NCBI GenBank assembly: GCA_033065855.1
Contig: JAVXUO010001395.1
Span: 259,501-323,500, forward strand
DNA from: Escallonia rubra
Taxonomy: Eukaryota; Streptophyta; Magnoliopsida; Escalloniales; Escalloniaceae
Length of the DNA stretch: 64,000 nucleotides
Reading direction: 5' to 3'
Shown here: one piece after another, positions 45,511 to 56,907 of the stretch
Layout: each line of letters opens with the position of its first letter
Position numbering within the stretch: the first letter of the stretch is position 1
Program-made: the position numbers and the translations under genes
The notes under the pieces: generated by a model
Told to the model about the DNA's origin: nothing
The model's database searches: none
Seen by the model: the letters and a program-made list of their open reading frames with translations, nothing else

Positions 45511-46130
45511 TATGGTTAAGAACTGCACAATGCCTCGACGTGATCTGAAGTGGAATAAGAAGGAAGCTGATAAGCGGAGAGCACATAAGGGACATACCAG
45601 AGTTTTTGCCATGACGACTCATGAGGCTGGAGCGTCACATGATGTGGTAACAGGTACTTCAAATTTTTTTGCTAAGAAGGCATTTATGTTACTAGATCCT
45701 AGTGCCATATATTCATTTCTTTCTATGTCTTCTTGTAAGCATTTGGCTGTCAGACCTAAAAACTTGGAACCAGAACTTTATGTTGATACCCCTATTAGAA
45801 ACTCTGTAGTAGCCTCTACAGTTTATAATTCTTGCCCCATCAGTATCGATGGTTGAGAAGTGACGATGGACTTAATTCAGTTGGATATGAAAGATTTCGA
45901 TGTAATTTTGGGTATGGATTGGTTGTCTTCCAATCGTGCCATGATAGGTTACTTTAACAACGAGGTCTTATTTTTTATTCCGAATCATTCTGAATTCAAG
46001 ATTCAGGGAGCCAGGGTTAGTACCCTACCATGTTTGATTTCGTCTTTACATCCAAGCTTCTTCTTAGGACGGGTTGTAATGGTTATTTGGCTCACATTCA
46101 TGAAACTCGTGTAACATAGGTCAAAGTAGA
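45511..46130 (+). pseudogene. Gag end and protease of gypsy element B
   Basis: After the solo LTR the frame completes the zinc knuckle (VKNC) and continues into an aspartic-protease region. FMLLDPSAIYSFLS stands where active elements have DSGATHSF, so the catalytic Asp is followed by Pro-Ser instead of Ser-Gly. After one stop, MKDFDVILGMDWLSSNRA matches the conserved second half. The damaged active site and the stop mean no function. The LGMDWL signature places it with chromovirus-like gypsy elements. Confidence 0.85.
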
Positions 46131-46142
46131 GGATGTCGTATT

Positions 46143-47260
46143 GTGCGTGACTTTTTGGACGTGTTTTCGGAAGACTTGTCTGGTCTTCCACCTAATAGGG
46201 AGATTGAATTTTCTGTTGATTTGATTCTTAAGGCAACACCTATTTTTAAAGCACCCTATATAGTGGCTCTTACTAAACTCAAGGAGTTAAAGGAACAATT
46301 ACAAGAACTCTTAGACAAGGGTATGATTCATTTGTGTCTCTATGGGGTGCGCCAGTACTATTTCTTAAGAAGAAAGGTGGGAGCATGCGATAATGCATTG
46401 ACCGTAGAGAGCTTAATCGCATAACTGTCCGAAATAAATATATCTTGCTTAGAATCGATGACTTGTTTGATCAACTTTAGGGTGCAAGGTACTTCTCGAG
46501 AATGGAACTTCGTTTTGGGTACCATCAACTTAAGATTAAGAATGAGAGGTATCAAAGACTGCTTTTAGGATGCGATATGGCCATCACGGTTTTTTAGTAA
46601 TGCCTTTTGTTTTAGTGAATGTTTCGGCTGCGTTTATGGACCTTGTGAACTGGATCAGTTTGTGATTGTCTTTAAAGATGATATCTTGGTTTATTCCAAA
46701 GTAGGGAGGAGCACGAAAGACATTTTACTTTAGTTTGCAGATTTTCACTAAGTGTGAATTTCGGTTAGAACAAGTATCTGTCTTGGGTCATCTAGTACTA
46801 AAGATGGGATATTAGTGGATTCTACTAAGGTCGAAACAATTGTGAATTGAGAGAGACTTACTTCAGTGACAGAGATTTAAAGCTTCTTAGGGCTGGCTGG
46901 TTATTATAGAAGGTTTGTTAAAGGTTTTTCCTGCATATCTACTCCTTTGACTAAGTTGACGAGAAAGCATGCCAAATTCTTGTGGAAAGAAGAATGTGAA
47001 AAGAGTTTTTAGAAATTAAAGAATCCTTTGGTTTCAGCACCAATTCTTACACTGCCATCTGGATTCAGTTGGTTTATGATCTATAGTATGCATTGGGACA
47101 AGGACTTGGTTGCATGCTTACGTAGCAGAGAAAGGTAATTGCTTATGCTTCTAGACAGCTTAAACCATATGAGCTTAATTATCCTACCCATGATTCGGAA
47201 TTAGCAGTTGTAATTTTTACACTCACGATTGGTGTCATTATTTGCACGGTGAGTCGTGTG
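46143..47260 (+). pseudogene. Reverse transcriptase and RNase H of gypsy element B, heavily broken
   Basis: Readable blocks are [68 protein letters not shown], then late RNase H pieces [20 protein letters not shown] and SELAVV. They are in the normal gypsy order but separated by stops and frame changes, and the catalytic YVDD region is not intact. Similarity is lost near 47260 and no integrase follows. It would have copied element RNA in the particle. Confidence 0.85.
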
Positions 47261-48344
47261 AGATTTATACGATTGGGCTATATTTTCAGTCCGATTTGGT
47301 CTTCTTCTCCTTCCTTTAGACGTGGGAGTAGGAGAGAAAGGTTTGGGCAGCTGTTAGACTCCAAAGGTGGTGCGACATTGGATTTTATTAGCAGACAATT
47401 GATTAACGTAAGGAATTTTGTACTTTTTACTGTGATAAAGGTTTCGTCATTTACTTGTCCTCAATACCTCTCTCATGGTGTAATTGAAAATAAATTTCAA
47501 ATGGTGTTAGCATTCTGGTGCCTTATTTCTCAATTTGTGATCCACGAATGCTATTCTTTTTTTTTTCTTTTTTTTATTTGGTTTTGCTGGCTACTGTTCC
47601 ACGGTTGGAGCATTAACCATGTGAATTCCTTGTTGAATTAAGAAAATTGTCCAATTTTTTGGTTGTTTCCATTCCTTCTTGTAGAACATCCATGTTCAGA
47701 GTTGAGTTTGTTGACCAGTATTTCTCTTACTGATGCCTTTCCTTTTATGGCCATGATTTTGTTTTCTTAGCATTAGTTTTCCCTCTTTTTTGGCTACTGG
47801 GTCGGTTGGATACCAACCATGATTGTTGTTGCAAACTAGTACATTCTTCTATATAATTGCATTGGTTAGTTAGAAGATTTCATGATTCTTGTCTTTGTTA
47901 GCTTTACTCTAATTCTTGACTCACGTTATTTTCATCACTGAGTGGTCATGTAAATTCCTGGTCACATGCCAGAGTATTAGACATAAAGTATTTGGAAGTG
48001 ATTCCATTTTTTCTTTACACAATGCCAGTACATTTTGGTGCAACAGTTAGTCACTGTATTGCTTATTGGTTTAATCATTTTAAAGTTATATATGCTTTGA
48101 CCTTAGTCCCTTCCATTTATGAAAGATGCCTATTTATTTGGGAAAAGAAAACGAAAACAAGTTTGCTTCTCGGTGCATGCGAGACCATTTGATGTGGCTG
48201 GTATTTCTCTCTTCCTCAATATTTTGGTAGTTAATGGAAGTTGCTTCTACGAGTGTAGCCACTCTTCGGTCATTTTATTTCCTTCCATGTAGTGTCACCT
48301 TGCTATGATATTGCTCTGTGATACTCAATTGTATCATTAGTGTT
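47261..48344. other. Unassigned T-rich region
   Basis: Sequence between the broken RNase H and the LTR segment. It occupies the place where integrase and 3' sequence would be expected, but I see neither. Short open frames (for example 47249-47641) look like extensions of low-complexity T-rich DNA. Confidence 0.35.
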
Positions 48345-49091
48345 TGTCAACTATTTATTATTTTGTGGTATGTGACCATTAGGAAGAAGAACTCTTTTTA
48401 CACCAAGGGGAGTCTATAAAAATTTTGTAGGCACTAAGGTTACTCTTGTAGTTACATGGTAACTTTTATAGTCACTTTTAGTGACTTTGGGATAGCTCTC
48501 TTGATGACAATTACGCTACCGGTATGCAATTCGTACCTTTGGATTTTGTGTTAGATTTGGGTCCTCATGACCACTTAATAATCATTTTTGGCATATTTGT
48601 TTTGCCTTCTTTGTATCCTTGTGTATTGTTATCACTTGTTTGTCAAAGTTTTCACTTTGTTTTGGACTTTGGATTATTGTATTGCTTCCCATTTGGTTCT
48701 CCCTTACTAGGCTATTCGAGCTCGCCCTTTTTTTGTTTGCTTGGTCCCGTACCTCATGTAGTAGACGTGATTAAAAGCTTTGGCACGCTTGGGGAGTTAG
48801 AGCATTTGTTTCACTAGCGTAATTGAATAATTTAATTTTTTTTGGGAACCTTACTCGTATGTAGGTAATTTGATTTGGAATTAGAATTTTGCAATTAGTT
48901 TTTTTTTGTGGTTTATTATTTTGTTTTGTTATATTAAGAGGATGGAATTTTTTTAGGTCTTTTATCTTATGGAGACATTTGGTTACTAATGGTTTAGCTG
49001 CTCTATTTTACACATGGTGTACTATTGTGGAATATTGTTTCACTATAGGACTTTGAATTTAGTAACGGCTTCCAAAGATTTGGGCGTCACA
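48345..49091 (+). repeat. Second LTR segment of gypsy element B family
   Basis: Homologous to 40229-40986 and ending TTTGGGCGTCACA. It is followed by a primer-binding-site-like sequence and leader, as a 5' LTR would be, although it lies 3' of a gypsy body. Confidence 0.7.
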
Positions 49092-49370
49092 GTTTGGTAT
49101 CAAAGTATAGGTTTGAGATCCTGTAACTCTTAGAAATTAGCTTAAGATATGTAAGTTTATCACCTTCAAGACCTTCAAGCTTGTTAGGACAATTCATGAA
49201 GGGTTATTTTTATAACCCCTGGGGCTTGTGCATGTGTGTGATGTTAATCACGATGGCAGAAGAGACAAAGGAGAAAGAGGAAATGGTCTTGAATCTTCAA
49301 GTAGTTACATGTCCATCATTAACTGTGCTTGTATACAACCCCATGAGTACAGAACATGCATATAAAAGCT
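49092..49370 (+). repeat. Second copy of gypsy B leader
   Basis: TTTGGTATCAAAGTATAGG and the following text (CTTAGAAATTAGCTTAAGAT, AAGCTTGTTAGGACAATTCA, TGAAGGGTTATTTT) match 40990-41110. It breaks off after about 280 bases. Confidence 0.75.
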
Positions 49371-49433
49371 AGAATCAATTCCACTCTGCACCCCTCGCTC
49401 GGAAGGCCTCCTAACAATAGTTCAAGTCAAATT

Positions 49434-49693
49434 TGTTAAGTTACGATCTACTCTAAAATCTTAAGTTATTAGAGAATAGGCTCAACAATGCTGCTTGCAC
49501 GTGGAGAGACAAATCAAGGTGCTCCACCATCAAGTGCACAAACAAACTGAGTGCAAATTGCACTATAATAATGGGGGACCTCATATGCAAGCGGGAAAAA
49601 TTGAACCCAAGACCTTGCCAAACCAGAGAACTGATACCATGATAAGTTACCTCCTGCTCTAAAAGCTTAAGTTATTAGAAGATGGATTCAACA
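49434..49693 (-). mobile_element. Candidate miniature LTR retrotransposon (TRIM) with ~54-base ends
   Basis: Two direct repeats (49434-49488 and 49641-49693) share TCTAAAA.CTTAAGTTATTAGA and CAACAATGCT. On the minus strand the second copy is followed at once by ATGGTATCAGTTCTC, close to the tRNA-Met primer site. No target duplication was found, so the limits are uncertain. It could also be a piece of a longer copia LTR. Confidence 0.45.
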
Positions 49694-49741
49694 ATGCTAT
49701 CATACTTAACATTAAATATTTGGGAGAAATTTTGAGCAAAA

Positions 49742-51175
49742 TTGCCCATGTTAACACTATTAACTGAAGGATCAATTCAGAATATCCAAGATGACGATAC
49801 TTCTCCTCATGTAATCCCAAGCCCCATATCTGATGAGTCTCTTGAAACAGATATCCCTCCTGAAAATTTGGCTCCACGATATCCACGAAGATCGAATAAG
49901 CTTGTCCCCAAGAAACAATATGAACCATATCCTAAAATCAATGTTAAATATCCAATCAGTAACTATATCTCTATCCATAGATTGTCTGAGTCGCATGCAC
50001 TTACTATTGTCAATTATCCAAAGTATCTATTCCTAGTAGTGTGCAGGAAGCATTGGCGGATCCAAGATGGACAAAGGCAATGAATGAAGAGATGGAGGCT
50101 TTGCAAAGAAGTTCTACTTGGGAACTTGTTCCATTACCTGAAGGAAAAAAGAACGGTTGGATGTAGATGGATGTACGCCGTGAAGCTCAAAAAGATAGAA
50201 GCATTAACAGATATAAGGCAAGGCTAGTTGCAAATGGGTACACACAAAAGTATGGGCTACATTACTAAGAGACTTTTGCAACAGTGGCAAAACTTAACAC
50301 AATTCGCATCCTCATATCTATTGCGGCAAATCGAGAATGGCCTCTGCAATAATTTGATGTTAAAAATGCTTTTTTGAATGGAGATTTGCAGGAGGAAGTC
50401 TACATGGATCTACCGCCAGATGTCAAACATAACCCGTCATGCAACAACGAAGTTTGCAAAGTGAAGAAATCGTTGCATGGGCTGAAACGGTCACGTAGAG
50501 CTTTAGTTTTGGAAGTTCTCTTCTGTAATGAAGGCATTTGGTTATAGGCAGAGTAATTCAGATCATACTCTATTTGTAAAACACAAGAGGGAAGGTAACA
50601 ACTTTGATTGTGTATGTTGATGATATGATCCTAATAGGGAATGATCCTTGTGAAATGAAGTTGTTGCAGGATTATCTAGTTGTCGAATTTGAGATGAAAG
50701 ATCTGAGGCAACTTAAATTCTTCTTAGGAATTGAAATAGCAAGATCAACACGAGGGATTTCTCTATCGTAGCGGAAGTATTTGTTAGATCTATTGACTGA
50801 AACTGGAGTGCTTGCTTGCATACCACTAGAAACACCCATAGAAATGAATATAGGCTTTGAAACTTTCTAGATCAAGCTCCAATAGACAACGGTCGCTATC
50901 AATAGTTGGTTGGGAGATTAATTTACTTATCACATACGAGGTCCGAGTATAGCCTATATTGTAAGTGTTGTTAGCAAGTTTATGTATGCACCAACTGAAG
51001 AACACATCAACATATAGAATCTTGAGATGCCTAAAAGGTACACCAGGTAAAATATTATTGTTCTCGAAAGATGGTGTCTCTAATGTTGAAGTGTACGCGG
51101 ATGTTGATTGGGCAGACGATCAAACAAACAAAAGGTCTACATCTAGTTATTATTATTATATAGAATCTTAAGATT
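49742..51175 (+). pseudogene. Ty1/copia pol remnant (integrase C-terminus to RNase H)
   Basis: The plus strand reads PPENLAPRYPRRSNK, then VQEALADPRWTKAMNEEMEA, STWELVPLP, RYKARLVANGYTQ, FDVKNAFLNGDLQEEVYMD, VKKSLHGLK, a LIVYVDDMILIGND catalytic block near 50605-50645, and VYADVDWADD near 51090 from RNase H. All are signatures of copia reverse transcriptase/RNase H. There are frame changes and stops (for example after GKKNGWM and LHY). It ends abruptly at TTATTATTATTAT near 51150-51185, where a gypsy LTR fragment begins. No copia LTRs were recognised. Confidence 0.9.
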
Positions 51176-51179
51176 ATTA

Positions 51180-51418
51180 TTATTCCTTCGAGACTTTCGA
51201 ATTACTTGTACACGATACTCCTCGTGTTGTTTTTACTGGGCGATTTGCGCTCATTCCTTATCTGTGTTGTTTCAGGTTATAAGACTAATCAAGGAGAAAC
51301 CTCTAGGAAGGGAAATGAGAAGTTTCTCTAAGGTGTAAAGAAAGACGTAAATCGGTTATGATGTGATTATGATACGCAACTCAACTCAGGTGGTGTCAGC
51401 AGGGTTGAGGGTGTCGCA
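51180..51418 (+). repeat. Truncated 5' LTR of gypsy element C
   Basis: Matches 62001-62374 (TATTCCT.CGAGACTT, GTACACGATACTCCTCGTGT, TCAGGTTATAAGACT, AGGAGAAACCTCTAGGAAGG, CAACTCAACTCAGGTGGT). It lacks the bases corresponding to about 62177-62311, an internal deletion of roughly 135. More than 90% of the LTR is missing at its left. Confidence 0.88.
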
Positions 51419-51421
51419 AGG

Positions 51422-51433
51422 TGGTATCAGAGC
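51422..51433 (+). other. tRNA-Met primer-binding site of element C
   Basis: TGGTATCAGAGC lies 3 bases after the LTR end GTGTCGCA, a perfect copy of the plant initiator-tRNA-Met site. Confidence 0.9.
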
Positions 51434-51615
51434 TTAGGCATATGATTATGTGACTTTAGAAGTGTCTAATGGAATTCCTAAGTTGCCGACGAGAGGATTA
51501 AAAGAAAATTTTCAATAACTTGGCTGAACTGTAGTGATAGTTGTGATAAGGGGGCCAAGGTTGGCCAACGCATATTTATATATGACCTTAGTATACCTTC
51601 TATTGCTGCAGGAAA

Positions 51616-52610
51616 TGGAAGAAAAGTTGGGTGACTTAGATTTGGAAGGGTGGTTTGATGATGACAAGTTTATGTTGTAGAATCCCGAAAAGGAACTTGA
51701 TGAGGATCTAGATAAGATGGAATTAGAGTTGAAAGAACCGGATGAAGGTCTAGGAACTGAATTAGAAGGACCTATTGGAGAGATGGATGAGGTTGAAGGC
51801 TTTGATTGTGTCAACTTTGAATGGAGAAATAAGGAGCCGAAGGGGAGAGTGAGTAGAGTTTTAATAAACTTTTGAAGAAAAGGTACTTCCAAGTGACGGG
51901 AAAAAGGACGAATCGACAAGTCAGTTGGAGTCCCTAACTAGCAGTATTAATTAAACAATAGAGAGGCTGAAAGTTGAATGTACGATGTAAATTTCGAATT
52001 AAATTTTAATGGAGATGGTGGACGCCAGTATGAGGGTTGTCCGAAAAATATGGCAAGTTGTTCGTGATTGCCCTCTTGATAGGGCTATACCTGAAGACAG
52101 GCAACAATTGATTCTAAATGAGAGTCATTAAAACCTGGAATTATTGAAGGAGCGTTATGGCTTCTCTTGGACTGATAGATGTACGAGTGGGGTGGAGTCT
52201 GCTTTTGTAATCAGACCTAAAGTTGTTATTAAGAAGGAGAATGGTGATGCGGAATTAGTATTCTTTAAATACTATCGTAGAAAAAGGTCGGTTAATTATG
52301 TAAACCAATAATTTTTTGAGCGTGAAAGTTGTTATTTTGGTGTACAACATTAAAAATCGCGTTACTCTTTCCTCGGAAAAAGTAGAGAGGGTTCCTAATC
52401 GAGAGGGACCCTCAACCAAAGTGATTTTGGTGAATATCGAGGACGTAAGTGAAAAGAATAACAATGGAGCTGCATTAAGTCAGGAAGACCTTACGAAAAT
52501 GCTAATGGGACTTCTACAAAAGGTCTTAGGAGCTCCAACAGTACAACTGGTGTTTGCTACTACTGACAGCCTGGTAGAAGAAAGAAAGGAATATAGATCT
52601 TGAGACTTTC
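51616..52610 (+). pseudogene. Acidic gag-region remnant of element C, uncertain
   Basis: Broken open stretches encode acidic peptide (MEEKLGDLDLEGWFDDDKF, then ELDEDLDKMELELKEPDE) and later VKVVILVYNIKNRVTLSSEK, VERVPNREGPSTKVILVN and a 95-codon stretch to 52603. The position after the primer site suggests leader or gag sequence, but I recognise no gag domain. A similar acidic text recurs at 55870-56060. Function unknown. Confidence 0.35.
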
Positions 52611-55600
52611 AGGATGCTCATCCGAGTGAAATCCTATGGGAGGAAAACGGTCCAATGTGGACAACTACGTGGATTTGGGAGATGAAGAAGACATTTGAGG
52701 TAACAAGATGTGGGAAATTATCATAAGATGTTTTTCGTGAACCATATGTACAAGGGAGTTACAAGTTATTAGAAGAACATACAAAAAAATTTGAGGGGAG
52801 CAGGAGGACCTATCGAGCCTACATTACTAAGAATAGGTTCACGTAACATATTGATGACAAATATTTTCTGCTTAAATTGCAGAGTAAATTGGAGCAAGTT
52901 TTCTTGTGCCAAAGTAGAAGGATAAAAAGGTGAATTTTTTTATACATATCTGTGTGTGTGTGTGTGACACACACTAGTTATTGTTCACCTGGATTGCACG
53001 TGTATAGTTTGCAAAGTAGGTTGCCAGCAGATAATCTTTTGCATCTTAATAATAAGATATAATATAATAAACTCGTGTGTATCGTAGCATTGAAAGCGCA
53101 TCACTATTTAGATATTACAGTCACTCTCTAGATTGGAAACTAATACATACCTGCAACATTTTATCCTGAGCAATATGAATGGTAGGTAGCCTTTTACATT
53201 TTCTACAGTGCACAAAGCTAGATCTAGTCCAAATGGGTATTGGCTACCCATGTACAACATATATAGGAACATTCGGTAAGAGAACAATAATAATCGTTCT
53301 TAAAATCATTGGTTAAATGCACTTTAATTTAGTATCTCAAAACTACCTCAAAGTTACAATTCAGAACGCAAGCGTTTAATTTTGATATTTAAAAACCGGA
53401 CTCTTTGTTTAGACAACAAGTAAGCATTCCATATGATTTTCCATCCAAATTGATAACACACCTCGGTCAATTAAGTCCCAAATTAAGGGTATATTTGTCA
53501 AACACATAAAAAAATTAAAATGGAAATGAAAATGATATTGAAACATAAAAAAAATCTAGATCTTTCTCTTTAAAAGAGAAACCACCGGCCACCGCCCTCT
53601 TCCCTGGCCAATGAACCCACCATTGCCACCTAACCCGCCGCCTCCAAGCTTAACATCAAAACCACTGCTGACCAAACCCAACCCTATCACTACCACACAC
53701 TGCAACTCACCAACTCCAAAACTGCCAAGCGCAACATTCGCGCGCGCGCGCACATACACACAGGGTTGATCCCCCTAACCCCACGACACCATACCTTCCC
53801 TTCTACCTTTGTCTCTACTTTTTTAATGGGCTTTATTTCCATTCATTTGAGTAGGAAATGTAAGACAAAAAGAATGCTTAGTTATAGCATAGTGAAACCA
53901 ATAATCGCTCTTCATGAACACCTAATAGTAAGATGCAAAAACTACTGACAAGATTATAGGTTCCACGTATGGCTAAGTATGACAAACCAAACATTCATTA
54001 TATTTAGTCCTAATTTGCAAGGTTAGCCATTCTGAAACATCCCTAATCCAAGTTACCTTGCAGTACTGTTATGGCTTTAGGGATTCTTGTTTCCCATTTA
54101 ATTTTTGACTTATATGCTACGGAAAAAGTACTATCTACAAGAAGAATGATCGACCCTAGTCCTACCTATTCCTACTCTGCATTCGCGATACCAAAACCAT
54201 ATAGTTCTAACAGTGGTAGATGAGATTACTTGCTAGTAGCAAATATTTATACCATAAACAGTTTCTCCGTGATAGTCCTCATGTGGTTTATATCCATATC
54301 ACAATAATATCTACCCAAGGTTTTATTTGCCTATTTGCCTATTTGTGTATCCTAATGTGCATGATGAGCCAAACAAAAGTAACTCTTGCTACTATTGAAC
54401 ATCAAATTTAAAATGAAAGAAGATGCAGAGTTGAATGACAAGAGGCTTTAAAATGAAAAAAGTTACCACAAATATCCATTTGAAGAATGTTGTTACACTA
54501 AAGATATCGAACAAAGGCAGCATAAATAAAGGAAATAAAAACATTAGGCCTAGGTATAGATTTTGAAGTTGACGCATGTCTCTTAACAATTATTCTTGCA
54601 ACCAATTGCAAGAATGAAAAGGTGGTATCATGGTAGGAGCTCTAGCTATACGCTTTAAGGTAAAATAATGAAGCGTGTTAGGCAATATACCAAAAAGTGA
54701 GGTCGTCTTTTGTCTAACAATGGGAGAAGGATGCAATTTAATTGAAGTGCATCGCCATATTGGTTCATTTTACAGGAGAGAATTGGAAGGCCCAAATGTT
54801 TGACTCATTAAATCATACTCGATTAGTCTTTGCGATGAAGTGTTATTTTTCTAATACTTTTGTCAATATGACTGCAGAATATCTGTCAAAAAGATCAGTA
54901 ATAGTATTCAAAAAAAAATTCTTCATGTAGCGTAATGTATAGTGTATTATAAAATAAGATTTGATGATTGAAATCTTTTTAAACAGTATTTTGATATATG
55001 AATAGCATGTATACTAACATAATGTGTGTATTGAACCATAACTAAGCCATAGTAAATTGACAGTATTGCTTTAAATCTTTGTTAAGGAAAAATTCCAACA
55101 AACACAATTCAAAAAAATCTCTTCTGATGTGGGTAACATTACAACAAAATTAAAGTTCAAGAGCACTAAGACGTAGTAACTTGATGAGGGAACATAAAAA
55201 AGGCCAAAGGACATGATATGGTCAAACACCTTGCATTCAGTGCAAAGGCTGAAGATAGGGTAAAGGAAAAGAGATAAAAGGAGTCAAGGCATGTAGAAGA
55301 AATCGAGCGGATAAGGTATAGCTGGTTTAATTAGATGAAGGGGAGGCATACCAGTACAAACATCCGTTGCCTGAGGCGTAGTCCGAGTGGACACCGTTCT
55401 TGAAGCAGTTTCTTTTGCTATACTGGCAAGACAATTTGGGGATCAGAAAACTTGTTGTTTTACAGGGGATGTTATATTATTAAAGGGCATGATCATTTGA
55501 GCGGTAGAAGGAAGGTACTTGTTCTTTTGTGGGGTTTACTATTTCTCCTTAATTTCACAACACTCCCCATCGGTGCGAAAGGGTTGGCTGGTTAGTTTGT

Positions 55601-55723
55601 AATGGTAATTTTTGTCATAAAATGTGTAGAAATAGTATTAAGCACCTTAGACTCTTAAGGCGCGCGCGCACACACACACACACAAATATGTGCGCGCGCA
55701 CGTATGTGTATGTATATGTGTGT

Positions 55724-55784
<61 letters not shown>

Positions 55785-55850
55785 GAAATTTGGTCAGATG
55801 GCCTATTTTGGCCTCATCAAGTAGTGACCGAAAAATCGTAAGGCGAAACA
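52611..55850. other. AT-rich non-coding stretch inside element C
   Basis: No coding that I recognise. It contains a short GT run (52953-52968), a C-rich patch (53580-53765), a CG/CA run (53739-53762) and a composite microsatellite at 55661-55782. Possibly one or more later insertions, but no termini were identified. Confidence 0.4.
55661..55782 (+). repeat. Composite CG/CA/TG/TA microsatellite
   Basis: A run CGCGCGCGCACACACA is followed by GTGCGCGCGCACG, TG-rich text, about 16 CA units and about 14 TA units. It is alternating purine-pyrimidine almost throughout. Open frames on both strands here are repeat artefacts. Confidence 0.95.
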
Positions 55851-56416
55851 AATTGAGGAGGGTTTGAAATAATCCTTAAAAAGACAAGTAAGGAGGATCC
55901 TGAAAGATATACTAATGACATGGAGGAAGATCCATGGCTCATAGACAAGGAGCAAAGGGAGATAGACTTTGATGGACCAGAAGAAGAAGAGGAGGAAATC
56001 GAGCCCAGCTCCTTGATAGACTTTGAAGGGAACAATGAGGGATTGAGTAAAGTATTGGGGGTAATGCATTAAAGTGGCAGAAGAGAGAGACTGACTGGTA
56101 AGCCAATTGGAGAAGTTAAAAGTCAATAAGCGCCGAGAAATAAAAAGGTTGGAAATGAGTTATAAAGAAGAAAAGTAGCAGATGAATAGGATGGAAAAGA
56201 GGTAGAATCCATGATTGAACTTGAAAAATGGAAAGAAAATTACGAAGAGAGTAGACTAAGAACAGTCCGGACAAGGTTCGGGACAAAGAGGAGATAGAGA
56301 GTTTAGATGGTGCGGATTGATGCACGAGGGTATGGACTATGTTAAGGTGATTAAAGCATGTTTTAAATATGTGATTAGGGCCACCAAGCAAATGTGCAAG
56401 ATGACTCAAAGGGTCT

Positions 56417-56546
56417 GTTTTAATCGTTAACAACCAGGGCGCATTGTAAAGAGGTGCCCCAAAGAAGGGTGATGGTCATTGAAGGCAAAAAAAAAGGATG
56501 AGTTTATGAGACTATGTATCGATTATCAAAAGTTGAATAAGGTTAC
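56417..56546 (+). pseudogene. Zinc knuckle joined to reverse transcriptase start (element C)
   Basis: VCFNR, a stop, then QPGRIVKRCPKEG matches the gag CCHC knuckle (CFNCGxPGHxxxxCP) with Cys and His lost. It is followed within about 35 bases by KKKDEFMRLCIDYQKLNKVT, the first reverse transcriptase blocks. The protease and about 100 residues of polymerase that should lie between them are gone, so a deletion has fused the two. Confidence 0.75.
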
Positions 56547-56907
56547 TGTTAGGATCAAGCCTTACCACTGTACCAAAAGCAATTGCTGTTAGTAAGGGCG
56601 CAAATTTATTTCCTTATAGTCTTGGCACAGCAGCCAGCACACACGGTCGAGTACACAAGGGAGTAGATGGATGCGGCCAACCTCCAATCTGCCAACAATC
56701 CCTTCCCCAGATACACCCCGGGGGACTCGAACCCGTGACCTGCTCTGATACCAATTGTTAGGATCAAACGCTTACCACTGCACCAAAAGTAATTGCTGTT
56801 AGTAAGGGCGCAACTTTATTTCCTTATAGTCCTGGCACAGCAGCCAGCGCACACGGTCGAGTACACAAGGGAGTAGATGGACGCGGCCAACCTCCGATCT
56901 GCCAACA
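56547..56907 (-). mobile_element. Complete TRIM/SMART-type miniature LTR retrotransposon, target duplication GTTAC
   Basis: Direct terminal repeats 56547-56697 and 56756-56907 (151 and 152 bases) start TGTTAGGATCAA and end GCCAACA in plus orientation. On the minus strand the 5' LTR ends CCTAACA and is followed after two bases by TGGTATCAGAGC, the tRNA-Met primer site. The 58-base interior ends in GGGGAAGGGA, a polypurine tract. GTTAC flanks the element (56542-56546, 56908-56912). Removing it restores the reading NKVTIMNKYPLP of the host reverse transcriptase. No coding; such elements depend on other retrotransposons. Confidence 0.95.

Noticed and set aside
55615..55867. Frames through the composite microsatellite
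   Set aside because: Tyr/Ile/Val/Cys and Thr/His repeats are translations of TA, TG and CA runs.
56698..56755. tRNA-like text (TGGTATCAGAGC, GGGTTCGAGTCCC) considered as a tRNA gene or SINE
   Set aside because: It is the primer-binding site and interior of a TRIM with LTRs on both sides; no cloverleaf can be completed.
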